Origin: an uncultured Flavobacteriales bacterium
Lineage (GTDB): Bacteria; Bacteroidota; Bacteroidia; Flavobacteriales_D; Sanyastnellaceae
Reading direction: 5' to 3'
Assembly: GCA_937974555.1 (NCBI GenBank)
Contig: CALJKR010000033.1
Location: 1-64,000 of the forward strand
DNA: 64,000 bases
Part shown: positions 34,160 through 43,061 of the stretch, one piece after another
How the letters are laid out: each line of letters begins with the position of its first letter
Position numbering within the stretch: position 1 is the stretch's first letter
Program-made: the position numbers and the translations under genes
Notes under the pieces: model-generated
Databases searched by the model: none
What the model was told of the DNA's origin: nothing
The model's input: the letters and a program-made list of their open reading frames with translations, nothing else

Positions 34160-35206
34160 TTAATCGATCCAATTTTTTATCGTTTTACACCATTGCTGAT
34201 GATTGATCAGCCCTGCCTTTTCCAAAGATACTTCACGTGCCCGTTTTCGATCGGCCGAGGACATTCCATCCGCTTGCTTGAGAAAATTTCCAAGTGCGGA
34301 AAAATCTCCGTTGGGTATTATCCAACCATTCACCCCTGGCACAACAAAATCATCTCCAGCACCAACGGCATCGGAGACAATCAACGGCAAGCCAGCGCCC
34401 GCTGCCTCATGGACAGCAACTCCCCAAGGTTCATATCGCGAAGCCAAAATAAAAACATCCCACTCCTTCCAAATCTTTTTCAATCTTTCGGGTTGGGCAA
34501 AGCCCTGGTATTGTATCTGTTGGTGTTTGGGCATTTGTTCCTTCAATGGACCTGTGCCCCAAATATGAATTTCCCAATGTGGATTTTGATTCAATAGCGG
34601 TACCAATTCCTCGATGGATTCAGGAAAACCTTTTTCATGAACCAAACGAGCGACACAGCCGATGATCCATGGTTTGCTATCACGATCTTTATCTTGAATT
34701 TCGATTCCTTGCAAATCTGCAACATAAAAACCCGTCGCAATTTCAGCTTCAGCAAATCCCATGGCCCGTGCCAATCGCGCTTGGCGCTCCCCAGGAACCC
34801 AAACCGTATTATAATGCTTGCGCCACTTCCATCGCATCCAAAAACTACCCAAACGCATTTTCATTGTGTTTTGCCATTGGGTATCAAAAGCCAAAACTCT
34901 TTTTGAAAGACCCTTGCTTTGAACAAAGGCATTATAACCAGGGTCACTCCAACCCGAGACAACCACACATCTATACTCCCCACGCTGATCTCTTGCTTTG
35001 TACTCCATCGGATCCCAATCCTCACGCTTGGTCCAAATAATCCCCGGCAGTTGGGAAAGAACCAATGGTGCTTCGGCATTCACTGGCCAATACACCACTT
35101 CCACATCACAAATATTTTGATTCGCCAATTCCTTTAAGCAGGAGATAAAATATCCCGCCAACTCGCGAAACAAAAAGAGCACTTTGGGTCGCGGAGAATT
35201 ATGCAT
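34160..35206 (-). CDS. Glycosyltransferase, GT4-like
   Basis: The 348-residue protein has a GT-B fold. The C-terminal donor half shows GCVARLVHEKGFPESIEELV, then IHIWGTGPLKEQMPKHQQI, the stretch WDVFILASRYEPWGVAVHEA, and AAGAGLPLIVSDAVGAGDDF. The N-terminal half begins PKVLFLFRELAGYFISCLKE and is more variable. It adds a sugar during polysaccharide assembly; the donor cannot be read from sequence. It overlaps the polymerase gene by 8 bases. Confidence 0.88.
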   Translation of the reverse strand: MHNSPRPKVLFLFRELAGYFISCLKELANQNICDVEVVYWPVNAEAPLVLSQLPGIIWTKREDWDPMEYKARDQRGEYRCVVVSGWSDPGYNAFVQSKGLSKRVLAFDTQWQNTMKMRLGSFWMRWKWRKHYNTVWVPGERQARLARAMGFAEAEIATGFYVADLQGIEIQDKDRDSKPWIIGCVARLVHEKGFPESIEELVPLLNQNPHWEIHIWGTGPLKEQMPKHQQIQYQGFAQPERLKKIWKEWDVFILASRYEPWGVAVHEAAGAGLPLIVSDAVGAGDDFVVPGVNGWIIPNGDFSALGNFLKQADGMSSADRKRAREVSLEKAGLINHQQWCKTIKNWID

Positions 35207-36470
35207 TGATTTGGAATTTAAATTTCTCCTTGGTCATCGCTTTCTTGTCGTTTGAATTCCTCTTTTTGGTGTAATAAAACAACCACAAGAAAAAAGGAAA
35301 CCCACAATAAAAATAATTGCCTTGACGCAACAACTGCAAAGCAATAATCAAGAAACAAGCATTACTAATCAACCAATAATCATCTTGCAATGTCCATCCT
35401 TTCAATACCCAATTTGAAAAAAAGAAATAGGCAAAAAATACCAAGCCCACAATCCCTGTCTCACTCATCAAGCGAAGCGCCATGGAGTTGGCATCGGCCT
35501 TATTAAATTCAATATCCACCACCCCTGACATGTTGGTCAAAGAGAAGCGGTCAAAAGCGGTCTCATGCGAACCCAATCCCGTTCCAAAAATGGGATTTTC
35601 TTTAAAGTTCTCTGTTGCAATATGTGTATGGTTATACAATACAAAGCTACTTCCATGAATGTCATAGGAATAAATATTTCCTGTATTGTAAATCTCAAAC
35701 GTAGAATCCACCCTGCTTCTGAACTCTTCATTATTGTCATAAGCATAATTAAATCCAAAGGCCAACATGGGTCCAATTAAGAAACTGTAACGCAAGAAAC
35801 CTGAATTTAAAACCAGCAATAAAATCGAAATCAAGATACCAAACATCCCTACACCCGATTGTGTCAAAGGATAAGCGGCAAGAATCACAAGACTTTGTCT
35901 TAAGGTGATAAACTTTGGATCTTTTCTGTTCACCAAGTTGTACAGCCCAATAAAAAAAGCTGGTGCCATGGTTGAGGCATAATAAGACGGCTCAGAGAAT
36001 AATGAATTCATTCGGATACCTCCTCCTTCCGCGTAGATTACCCCCCATTTGTTGAGTATCCAACCAAAATTATAACCGGGTGCAAAACCCACACGTTGCG
36101 TCACCACTTGCATAATCCCGATGGCACTTACGACAAACGCTGATTTCATATAAAATTTGAAAAGCTCCGACACATCTTCATCAAAAATCTTCAATACAAA
36201 TTCAAAGAACGCCACCGACAAGAAGAAACCCATGGTTACTTTAATCAGCTGGCTAAAAGTATTTAATCCCAATTGGACAAAAATGACCCCAACAATAAAC
36301 AATACAGTAAACGTGATAAGGGCAAATTTGGGAGGACCTAATTTGAAAAAGAAATAGGGCAAAAAGAGGTAAGCGATATACCCCACATAAAACTCAAAAG
36401 GAACCTTGAAAAGTACGATGGCACTTAAAAACAAATTGGCAAATAAGAAAATCAGTACAAGCCTTTTCAT
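35199..36470 (-). CDS. Wzy-like O-antigen/exopolysaccharide polymerase
   Basis: The 423-residue integral membrane protein has about ten to eleven helices and a large extracytoplasmic loop (about 255-315) containing NPIFGTGLGSHETAFDRFS. The G-x-G-x-G-S-H-E pattern after a long loop is typical of O-antigen ligase/polymerase (Wzy_C) proteins. It would join repeat units, or ligate chains, on the outer face of the inner membrane. Primary sequence is poorly conserved in this class, so the call rests on topology, this motif and its place among glycosyltransferases. Confidence 0.78.
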   Translation of the reverse strand: MKRLVLIFLFANLFLSAIVLFKVPFEFYVGYIAYLFLPYFFFKLGPPKFALITFTVLFIVGVIFVQLGLNTFSQLIKVTMGFFLSVAFFEFVLKIFDEDVSELFKFYMKSAFVVSAIGIMQVVTQRVGFAPGYNFGWILNKWGVIYAEGGGIRMNSLFSEPSYYASTMAPAFFIGLYNLVNRKDPKFITLRQSLVILAAYPLTQSGVGMFGILISILLLVLNSGFLRYSFLIGPMLAFGFNYAYDNNEEFRSRVDSTFEIYNTGNIYSYDIHGSSFVLYNHTHIATENFKENPIFGTGLGSHETAFDRFSLTNMSGVVDIEFNKADANSMALRLMSETGIVGLVFFAYFFFSNWVLKGWTLQDDYWLISNACFLIIALQLLRQGNYFYCGFPFFLWLFYYTKKRNSNDKKAMTKEKFKFQINA

Positions 36471-37633
36471 TTATTGATTTGAATTAACCAACGGTTGATG
36501 GTATCCATGTGATTTCGCCCTACCTGACTCCAGCCCCAATTTTGTTTCACTCTATTCAATGACACCATGCCCTTTTGTTTGATCATTTCAGGGCTTGCAC
36601 GCTGCACTTCTCTCAACACTTCAATGAGCTTAGGAACGGTCACTTGGTTCATCAGCCAGCCGTTTTGATCATCCACCATCACCTGATTGGCGCCGACATC
36701 GGCGCAAACCACCGCCATGCCTCTGGCCATTCCTTCAAGAATTACGGTAGGCATACCTTCTGATATTGAGGGTGCAACCAAAACGTGGTGTTCATCCATG
36801 ATGCGCTTCATTTGCTCTTCATCATTGATTGCCCCAAAATAAACGATGCCGGATTGCTTGTCTTTTAAGTGATCTGGAATAGGACCCGCAATGGACAATT
36901 GAATCTCCGCATGATTTTGCGCCAATGATTTGTAGGCTTTGATCAATTCTTTTAAGCCTTTTCGTCGCTCAAATCGACCCACGAACAACATTTTAATTTG
37001 CTGAGATCTTTCAACAGGTAGGGGCACAAACCACGATTCATCAATACCCGATGAAAGTGTCAGTATTTTGTTTGGCGCAATTCCTTGTTTGGACAAAAGT
37101 TCATTGATTCTACCACCCAATGAAACGGTGGCATCCGCATGTGTAATGTTCCAGCGGGTTACACCGCGCAACATCCATTGGTGCAATTTACTCTTCCAGC
37201 CAAATGCCTTTTGGAACATTTCCAAACCATGAAAATGATTTACAATGGGCGGCAATTTGACCCCTTGTTTCTTTTGCTCTATCCATTTCCATCCAGAAAA
37301 TCCCTGGGCAAAAATCACATCAAACTCCTTCGCCCTACTTTTCAACTTCTGAAAAGTTGCATTGCTATACGCATAAGACTCTTTGATATAATGACCCGGG
37401 AGACTTCCCAAATCCGGAAAACGCAATGTGAGTATTTCCAAAGATGACCCCACCAAACCCAGTCCCTCTTGAACCACCGCATTTTCTGGCAAAACTTTTT
37501 TGTGGGTGATGCAATGCACCACAGTAACAGACTCCCCCTGAAGCACCAATTGTCTCACAAGATTGTAGCTATGCTTTTGCATGCCACCCAATTCAAAGGG
37601 GCTTATTCCATCTGTCAATACCAACCAGCGCAT
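36467..37633 (-). CDS. Glycosyltransferase family 4
   Basis: The 388-residue protein is a clear GT4 enzyme. The N-terminus MRWLVLTDGISPFELGGMQK carries the GG loop, and the donor half has MLFVGRFERRKGLKELIKAY, LSIAGPIPDH, and VLVAPSISEGMPTVILEGMA (acid/base and nucleotide site) followed by CADVGANQVMV. It probably acts early in the polysaccharide operon: it is the first glycosyltransferase, overlaps the polymerase by 4 bases, and lies 25 bases after the ThiF-like gene. Confidence 0.92.
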   Translation of the reverse strand: MRWLVLTDGISPFELGGMQKHSYNLVRQLVLQGESVTVVHCITHKKVLPENAVVQEGLGLVGSSLEILTLRFPDLGSLPGHYIKESYAYSNATFQKLKSRAKEFDVIFAQGFSGWKWIEQKKQGVKLPPIVNHFHGLEMFQKAFGWKSKLHQWMLRGVTRWNITHADATVSLGGRINELLSKQGIAPNKILTLSSGIDESWFVPLPVERSQQIKMLFVGRFERRKGLKELIKAYKSLAQNHAEIQLSIAGPIPDHLKDKQSGIVYFGAINDEEQMKRIMDEHHVLVAPSISEGMPTVILEGMARGMAVVCADVGANQVMVDDQNGWLMNQVTVPKLIEVLREVQRASPEMIKQKGMVSLNRVKQNWGWSQVGRNHMDTINRWLIQINK

Positions 37634-37658
37634 TCCTTAGTTCTATGATCAAGCGAAT

Positions 37659-38399
37659 TTAAGGCTTGGCTCCAGATGTTTGTCGTGTTGGCGATAAAAA
37701 AGTACCTGTCCCAGCATCCCAAATCAACATCCTTCCCACGTAATTGGGCATCAGATTGGCCAAAGCGCGCAGCACTTCAATCGCCTGCAACATCGAAACC
37801 GCTTGAACAACAGGGGGTAAAATTCCCCTTTGCAAACAAGAGCCCAGCATAAAACCCCGATTGTTCTCTCCATAAAAATCACTCAAATACCAACGTCTAC
37901 CTTGGGCATCGGGAAAATTCAAAGTAGTCACCCGTCCTTCCCATTGCTCCGCTGCACCAAATACCCATGGAATTGTGGTTGATTTCAATCCAGCATCAAG
38001 GGTATATTTAGTTTCTATTTGATCCGTAGCATCAACGATAAAATCTATCCCTGAATCAACAATATCCTTCAACACCTGTGTATCCAACCATTGATTCACC
38101 CCATAAATTTGAATATCTGGGCGCATTTGCTTGAGCGTATTTTCAGCAGCCAACACTTTGGATTGGCCCAAATGTCGCTCGTCGTAAAGCCACTGACGAT
38201 GAAGATTGGACATCGTTACACCATCACCATCGCAGATGGTCAACCGACCAATTCCGGAAGATACCAAAGCCATGGCAACGCCGCATCCCAATCCCCCCAT
38301 ACCAATAATGGCCACATGGGCGTTGGCCCAAGACGCTTGCGCCTCCACTCCCAAGTCAGGCATGACGCGCTGTCTGGCATATCGATCATCATTGTTCAT
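37659..38399 (-). CDS. ThiF/MoeB/HesA-family adenylyltransferase
   Basis: The 246-residue E1-like protein has the nucleotide-binding start VAIIGMGGLGCGVAMALVSS, the acidic and basic site motifs TICDGDGVTMSNLHRQWLYD, and IDFIVDATDQIETKY. Such proteins adenylate the C-terminal Gly-Gly of a small sulfur carrier (ThiS or MoaD). The CxxC zinc pairs seen in E. coli MoeB/ThiF are missing; only one Cys occurs near the C-terminal motif (LGSCLQRGILPPVVQAVSML). No ThiS, MoaD or rhodanese gene is in the window. I start at MNNDDRYARQRV; codons up to 38429 are not conserved. Confidence 0.87.
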   Translation of the reverse strand: MNNDDRYARQRVMPDLGVEAQASWANAHVAIIGMGGLGCGVAMALVSSGIGRLTICDGDGVTMSNLHRQWLYDERHLGQSKVLAAENTLKQMRPDIQIYGVNQWLDTQVLKDIVDSGIDFIVDATDQIETKYTLDAGLKSTTIPWVFGAAEQWEGRVTTLNFPDAQGRRWYLSDFYGENNRGFMLGSCLQRGILPPVVQAVSMLQAIEVLRALANLMPNYVGRMLIWDAGTGTFLSPTRQTSGAKP

Positions 38400-38440
38400 G
38401 GCCCAAAGATTTGAAGAAAAAGTGACCAAGAAAAAAAAAA

Positions 38441-38472
38441 TTGTCCGCGTATTGCAAAAAATATTACTTTTG
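38441..38472 (+). promoter_or_regulatory. Promoter of the acpP-fabF-rnc operon
   Basis: TTG at 38441-38443, a 21-base spacer and TACTTTTG at 38465-38472 match the Bacteroidota consensus. The acpP ATG follows 31 bases later. An A tract of about ten bases lies directly upstream of the TTG and could act as an UP-like element. Confidence 0.78.
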
Positions 38473-38503
38473 ACCGCGTTTAACCTTTTAAAACCTCGAC
38501 ATT

Positions 38504-38737
38504 ATGTCAGAAATTGCAAAGAAAGTAACAGCCATCATCGTAGACAAACTAGGTGTGGATGAAGCAGATGTAAAGCGTGAAGCAAGCTTCACTAATGATT
38601 TGGGTGCAGACTCTTTGGACACCGTGGAATTGATCATGGAATTTGAAAAAGAGTTCGGAATTGCTATTCCAGATGACCAAGCAGAGAAAATCGTTACTGT
38701 TGGTCAAGCCATCGATTACATCGAAAGCAACAAGTAA
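38504..38737 (+). CDS. acpP: Acyl carrier protein
   Basis: The 77-residue acidic protein carries growing fatty acids on a phosphopantetheine arm attached to the Ser of DLGADSLDTVELIMEFE. Length and the ends (SEIAKKVTAIIVDKLGVDE; VTVGQAIDYIESNK) are normal for type II fatty-acid synthesis ACP. It is followed after 28 bases by fabF, the usual arrangement, and has a strong promoter. Confidence 0.98.
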   Translation: MSEIAKKVTAIIVDKLGVDEADVKREASFTNDLGADSLDTVELIMEFEKEFGIAIPDDQAEKIVTVGQAIDYIESNK

Positions 38738-38765
38738 TTAAAGAAAAACTTATTACCCTTTCCTT

Positions 38766-40016
38766 ATGGAATTAAAAAGGGTCGTTGTTACCGGCCTTGG
38801 CGCTCTTACGCCACTAGGCAATACGGTACCCGAGTATTGGAATGCCCTGCTAGCTGGAACTAGCGGGGCTAATCTTATTACCCGTTTCGACGCATCTAAA
38901 TTCAAAACCAAATTCGCTTGCGAATTAAAAGGTTTCAATGTTGAGGACCACATTGAGCGCAAAGAAGCGCGCAAAATGGATCCCTATACACATTATGCCA
39001 TGGTGGTGGTTAAAGAAGCGATTCAAGATTCGGGAATGGATTTAGAAAAAATCAATCGCGATCGCGTTGGTGTTATCTGGGGTTCAGGTATCGGCGGATT
39101 GTACACTTTCCAAGAAGAGTGTTTCAATTATGCCAAAGGAGATGGAACGCCCCGTTTCAATCCTTTCTTCATCCCCAAGATGATTGCAGACATTGCCTCT
39201 GGTTACATTAGTATTCAATATGGTTTTCGTGGACCTAACTTCACTACGGTATCTGCTTGTGCTTCTTCCAACAACGCCATCATTGATGCTTGCAATTATA
39301 TCCGTTTGGGTAAAGCGGACGTCTTTGTAACCGGTGGTTCTGAAGCGGCTATTACAGAAGCCGGTGTTGGTGGATTCAATGCCCTGAAGGCCTTATCTGA
39401 AAACAATGACAATTTTGCAACTGCATCCCGTCCATTTGATCAGACCCGAGATGGTTTTGTTTTGGGTGAAGGCGGTGGATGCTTGATTTTGGAATCTTAC
39501 GATCACGCGATTGCAAGAGGTGCTAAAATCTATGCAGAGGTTATTGGCGGCGGAATGAGCGCTGATGCCTATCATATCACTGCCCCACATCCAGAAGGAT
39601 TGGGAGCATTGAACGTGATGCGTGCGGCTCTTTTGGATGCCAACATCAACCCGTCTGACATTGATTACATCAACGTGCATGGAACCTCCACTCCACTAGG
39701 TGATGTTCAAGAAGCCAAAGCGATACAATCGGTTTTTGGTGAACACGCCTACAATCTCAATATCTCCAGTACCAAATCAATGACGGGTCACCTATTGGGT
39801 GCTGCCGGCGCCATTGAAGCGATTGCTACGATATTGGCCGTCAAAAATGATATCGTTCCTCCTACCATCAATTTTGCGAATCCTGATCCTGAATTGGACC
39901 CCAAATTGAATTTCACATTCAATAAGGCCCAAGAGAGAAAAGTTCGTATTGCGATGAGCAACACTTTTGGATTTGGCGGGCACAATACCTCAGCCGTTTT
40001 CCGAAAAATGGAATGA
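38766..40016 (+). CDS. fabF: 3-oxoacyl-ACP synthase II
   Basis: The 416-residue condensing enzyme elongates acyl-ACP with malonyl-ACP. The catalytic triad is visible: Cys in FTTVSACASSNNAIIDACNY, His in DYINVHGTSTPLGD and His in SSTKSMTGHLLGAAGAIEAI. The N-terminus RVVVTGLGALTPLGNTVPEY is typical. It lies between acpP and rnc; its stop overlaps the rnc ATG by four bases (ATGA). Confidence 0.98.
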   Translation: MELKRVVVTGLGALTPLGNTVPEYWNALLAGTSGANLITRFDASKFKTKFACELKGFNVEDHIERKEARKMDPYTHYAMVVVKEAIQDSGMDLEKINRDRVGVIWGSGIGGLYTFQEECFNYAKGDGTPRFNPFFIPKMIADIASGYISIQYGFRGPNFTTVSACASSNNAIIDACNYIRLGKADVFVTGGSEAAITEAGVGGFNALKALSENNDNFATASRPFDQTRDGFVLGEGGGCLILESYDHAIARGAKIYAEVIGGGMSADAYHITAPHPEGLGALNVMRAALLDANINPSDIDYINVHGTSTPLGDVQEAKAIQSVFGEHAYNLNISSTKSMTGHLLGAAGAIEAIATILAVKNDIVPPTINFANPDPELDPKLNFTFNKAQERKVRIAMSNTFGFGGHNTSAVFRKME

Positions 40017-40720
40017 TCTCCTTTTTTAAAAAAATAGATTCTAATGACAAGGCACTTCTCAGTTTTCTGAAAAGTGCCTTTCGCATTTCTACAAGAAAGT
40101 TTTCTCTTTATCATCAGGCCCTGCGTCACGCAAGCGCCGCAGAAGAATTGGCACCCGGGATCAAAAACAGCAACGAGCGTTTAGAATTCCTCGGAGATGC
40201 CATCATCGATTCCATTCTTGCTCACTACCTCTTTGATCATTATCCCGATAAAACCGAAGGAGAAATGACCAAGATGAAAAGCAAAGTCGTACGCAGAGAA
40301 AATCTTAATCGCATAGGAGATAAAATTGGGGTTCGTCAATTGCTTCAAGTGGAACTGGGGAAGCAAGAGCTGCATGAAAGCATGCTTGGTAACGCCTTGG
40401 AAGCCCTGATTGGCGCCATTTATTTGGACAAAGGATACAACGCCACTCGTCTGACTGTTCTTAACTTTTTTATCCGTCATCATCTCACAGAAACCCTGCA
40501 TGATGAGATTGACAACAAAAGCAAGCTCCATGAATGGGCACAAAAAAATAAAATAACCCTCACTTTTCCAGTAATCCATCACCGTCAAGACCAAGGGGGA
40601 AGTTTGTATACCATCCATGCCCTGATTGATGGGGATGTCGCAGGAATTGGATCTGGTCCTTCTAAAAAAAGTGCCGAGCAAATGGCTGCCAAACAAGCTT
40701 GTGAAAAGCTGATGATTTAA
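40013..40720 (+). CDS. rnc: Ribonuclease III
   Basis: The 235-residue endonuclease cuts double-stranded RNA during rRNA and mRNA maturation. The RNase III signature NERLEFLGDAIIDSILAHYL is followed by the second acidic cluster GNALEALIGAIYLDKGYNA, and a double-stranded-RNA-binding domain forms the C-terminus (KSKLHEWAQKNKI through SKKSAEQMAAKQACEKLM). Linkage acpP-fabF-rnc is conserved across many bacteria; translation is probably coupled to fabF. Confidence 0.97.
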   Translation: MISFFKKIDSNDKALLSFLKSAFRISTRKFSLYHQALRHASAAEELAPGIKNSNERLEFLGDAIIDSILAHYLFDHYPDKTEGEMTKMKSKVVRRENLNRIGDKIGVRQLLQVELGKQELHESMLGNALEALIGAIYLDKGYNATRLTVLNFFIRHHLTETLHDEIDNKSKLHEWAQKNKITLTFPVIHHRQDQGGSLYTIHALIDGDVAGIGSGPSKKSAEQMAAKQACEKLMI

Positions 40721-40756
40721 AATTTTCTTTCCGTTTCATTCCTTCCTTTTCGTTCA

Positions 40757-40764
40757 TACTTTTG
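40757..40764 (+). promoter_or_regulatory. -7 promoter element of kbl
   Basis: TACTTTTG matches the Bacteroidota -7 form and ends 17 bases before the kbl ATG. The expected upstream TTG is not present; the region is a pyrimidine-rich run. kbl therefore probably starts its own transcript. Confidence 0.5.
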
Positions 40765-40780
40765 CCCAAAAGCAATTGTC

Positions 40781-41971
40781 ATGAGCTATCCTATGCAAGC
40801 ATACCTGCAAGCGGAATTAAAATCCATTCAAGAGGCAGGATTATTTAAAAAAGAAAGAATCATTACCACTCCACAAGATGCGGTGATTAAAACCACAGAA
40901 GGCAATGAGGTGTTGAACTTTTGTGCCAATAATTACTTGGGATTATCCAGCCACCCCATGGTTTTACAAGCGGCCAAAGATGCCATTGACACCCATGGTT
41001 TTGGAATGTCCAGCGTCCGTTTTATCTGCGGAACGCAGGACATACACAAAACGTTAGAACAAAAAATTGCATCGTTTTTACATACTGAAGATACCATTCT
41101 TTATGCCGCAGCCTTTGACGCCAATGGCGGTGTTTTTGAACCCCTACTGGGCGACCAAGATGCCATTATCAGTGATGAATTAAACCACGCTTCCATCATT
41201 GATGGCGTGCGTCTGTGCAAAGCACAACGATTCCGTTACAAGAACAATGACATGGCGGATTTAGAAACGCAGTTAAAAGCAGCAGAAGGTGCACGTTTCA
41301 AGTTGATCGTTACGGACGGTGTTTTTTCAATGGACGGATATGTAGCGCAATTGGATAAAATCTGTGATCTCGCCAAACAATACGGAGCCATGGTGATGGT
41401 GGATGAATGTCATGCCACTGGCTTTATCGGGGCAACCGGCAGGGGAACCATCGAATTAAAAAATGTTTTGGGTCGTGTGGATATCATTACCGGAACTTTG
41501 GGCAAAGCCTTGGGCGGTGCCATGGGTGGCTTCACCACTGGAAAGAAAGAAATCATCGAATTGTTGCGCCAAAGAAGTAGACCTTATCTATTCTCCAATA
41601 GTTTGGCTCCTTCCATCGTAGGAGCTTCAATTGCGGTATTCGATTTGTTGTCCTCTACGACTACGCTTCGCGATAAACTCGAGCAAAATATTCAACGCTT
41701 CAAAGTGGGCATTAAAGCTGCAGGATTTGACATCAAGGATGGAGATTCCGCCATTGTTCCGGTCATGCTATATGATGCAAAATTGGCACAGGACTTTGCA
41801 GACGCATTGTTACAAGAAGGAATATATGTCATTGGATTTTTCTACCCCGTAGTTGCCAAAGGACAAGCCAGAATTCGTGTTCAGCTCTCAGCTGCTCATG
41901 AACCGGAACATATTGATCGTGCCATTTCAGCCTTTACCAAAATAGGACGACGTCTTAACGTCATTCAATAA
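40781..41971 (+). CDS. kbl: Glycine C-acetyltransferase (2-amino-3-ketobutyrate CoA ligase)
   Basis: The 396-residue PLP enzyme of the alpha-oxoamine synthase family makes or cleaves 2-amino-3-ketobutyrate with CoA and glycine, the second step of threonine breakdown. Motifs: NFCANNYLGLSSHPMV, SVRFICGTQDIHKTLEQKIA, MVMVDECHATGFIGATGRGT and the PLP lysine in GTLGKALGGAMGGFTTGKKE. Length matches Kbl (about 398). Threonine dehydrogenase (tdh) is not adjacent. It directly precedes an FAD oxidoreductase with no gap. Confidence 0.93.
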   Translation: MSYPMQAYLQAELKSIQEAGLFKKERIITTPQDAVIKTTEGNEVLNFCANNYLGLSSHPMVLQAAKDAIDTHGFGMSSVRFICGTQDIHKTLEQKIASFLHTEDTILYAAAFDANGGVFEPLLGDQDAIISDELNHASIIDGVRLCKAQRFRYKNNDMADLETQLKAAEGARFKLIVTDGVFSMDGYVAQLDKICDLAKQYGAMVMVDECHATGFIGATGRGTIELKNVLGRVDIITGTLGKALGGAMGGFTTGKKEIIELLRQRSRPYLFSNSLAPSIVGASIAVFDLLSSTTTLRDKLEQNIQRFKVGIKAAGFDIKDGDSAIVPVMLYDAKLAQDFADALLQEGIYVIGFFYPVVAKGQARIRVQLSAAHEPEHIDRAISAFTKIGRRLNVIQ

Positions 41972-42985
41972 ATGCCGCGAGCCATTGTAGTCGGTCAAGG
42001 AATTGCGGGGTCCATCATCGCACTTACCTTGGTTCAAAGAAATTGGGAGGTGGTCATGGTCAATGACCCCTCCCTTCCCTCTGCTTCTCAAAAGGCTGCG
42101 GGATTATGGAATCCAGTTTCTTTTAAACGGGTAACCGCTTTGGAAGATATCCACTTGTATTTGCATCATCTCCAAGGGTTTTACACCCAACAGGAAGTTG
42201 TGTTAAATGCGCATTTCTATCACCCCATTCCTATCGCTCGAATCCTTCCTACAGCTGACTATGAATTCTTGTGGGAGAAAAAAATGGGGAGTGACAAAAT
42301 GAAACCGCTCATTGAAAAAGAAGAATTGGAATTTCCGGGATGGGACGCCCCTTTGGGATGGGGAAAAGTCCATGATTCTGGCTGGTTGGATGTCCAAACC
42401 TTCCTACAATCCGTGCGACATTATTTTGAAGAAAAGCATGCCTATCATGCCGAAAACAGTCAAACATACTTCCAAAAAAATCCACTATCAGAAAATGACT
42501 GTGTCATCTGGTGTACAGGTTTATCCGCCGCCCCTGAACTTTGGGATGCCGTAAAAATTATCCCCAACAAAGGACATGTGGTGGAGTTTAAACAAGCAGA
42601 ATTAAATCCCGACAGGGTATATCACTACGGCAATTTCTGTTTGCCTCTGGGCAAACAACATTGGAGGATGGGATCTACCTATGAATGGGATGTGCATGAC
42701 GACGCGGTGGTTCCAGATACCGTAAATCTCTTGGTTCAAAATCTAAAAGACAAATTCCAAGGAGAGATAACCGTCACCAAATCCTACGTTGGACACAGAC
42801 CCACGGTACATGATCGTTCTCCAATCTTGGGTCGACATCCATTGTCTCCTCAACATGTGATTTTTAATGGAATGGGAACCAAAGGTGTCTTGAACGCGCC
42901 CTACATGGCCTGGCTATTGGCAGAGCACTTGGAAAATGGAGCCGAAATCCCAAAAGCGTATGCTGCTTCGCGATTTTTTTCTTGA
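41972..42985 (+). CDS. FAD-dependent oxidoreductase of the D-amino-acid oxidase/glycine oxidase (DAO) type
   Basis: The 337-residue protein has an N-terminal FAD motif (IVVGQGIAGSIIALTLVQRN), AAGLWNPVSFKRVTALEDI, a second flavin region VIWCTGLSAAPEL and the C-terminal GHRPTVHDRSPILG followed by GMGTKGVLNAPYMAWLLAEH. This layout is that of DAO-family oxidases acting on amine groups. Substrate is unknown; adjacency to kbl suggests a small amino acid such as glycine, which is inference only. It starts immediately after the kbl stop, so the two are co-transcribed. Confidence 0.83.
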   Translation: MPRAIVVGQGIAGSIIALTLVQRNWEVVMVNDPSLPSASQKAAGLWNPVSFKRVTALEDIHLYLHHLQGFYTQQEVVLNAHFYHPIPIARILPTADYEFLWEKKMGSDKMKPLIEKEELEFPGWDAPLGWGKVHDSGWLDVQTFLQSVRHYFEEKHAYHAENSQTYFQKNPLSENDCVIWCTGLSAAPELWDAVKIIPNKGHVVEFKQAELNPDRVYHYGNFCLPLGKQHWRMGSTYEWDVHDDAVVPDTVNLLVQNLKDKFQGEITVTKSYVGHRPTVHDRSPILGRHPLSPQHVIFNGMGTKGVLNAPYMAWLLAEHLENGAEIPKAYAASRFFS

Positions 42986-43022
42986 TCGCCATTAACAAAG
43001 TAAGGTTCATACAAAGACGGAC

Positions 43023-43058
43023 GGTGTACTTTTTACACCAGCCAAAATCTTATTTTCG
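43023..43058 (+). promoter_or_regulatory. Inverted repeat and -7-like element before the YfiR operon
   Basis: A perfect inverted repeat GGTGTA-5 nt-TACACC lies at 43023-43039, and TATTTTCG at 43051-43058 differs from TAnnTTTG by one base. The ATG of the YfiR-like gene follows three bases later. The repeat could be an operator or an RNA hairpin; the promoter assignment is tentative. Confidence 0.4.
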
Positions 43059-43061
43059 TAC

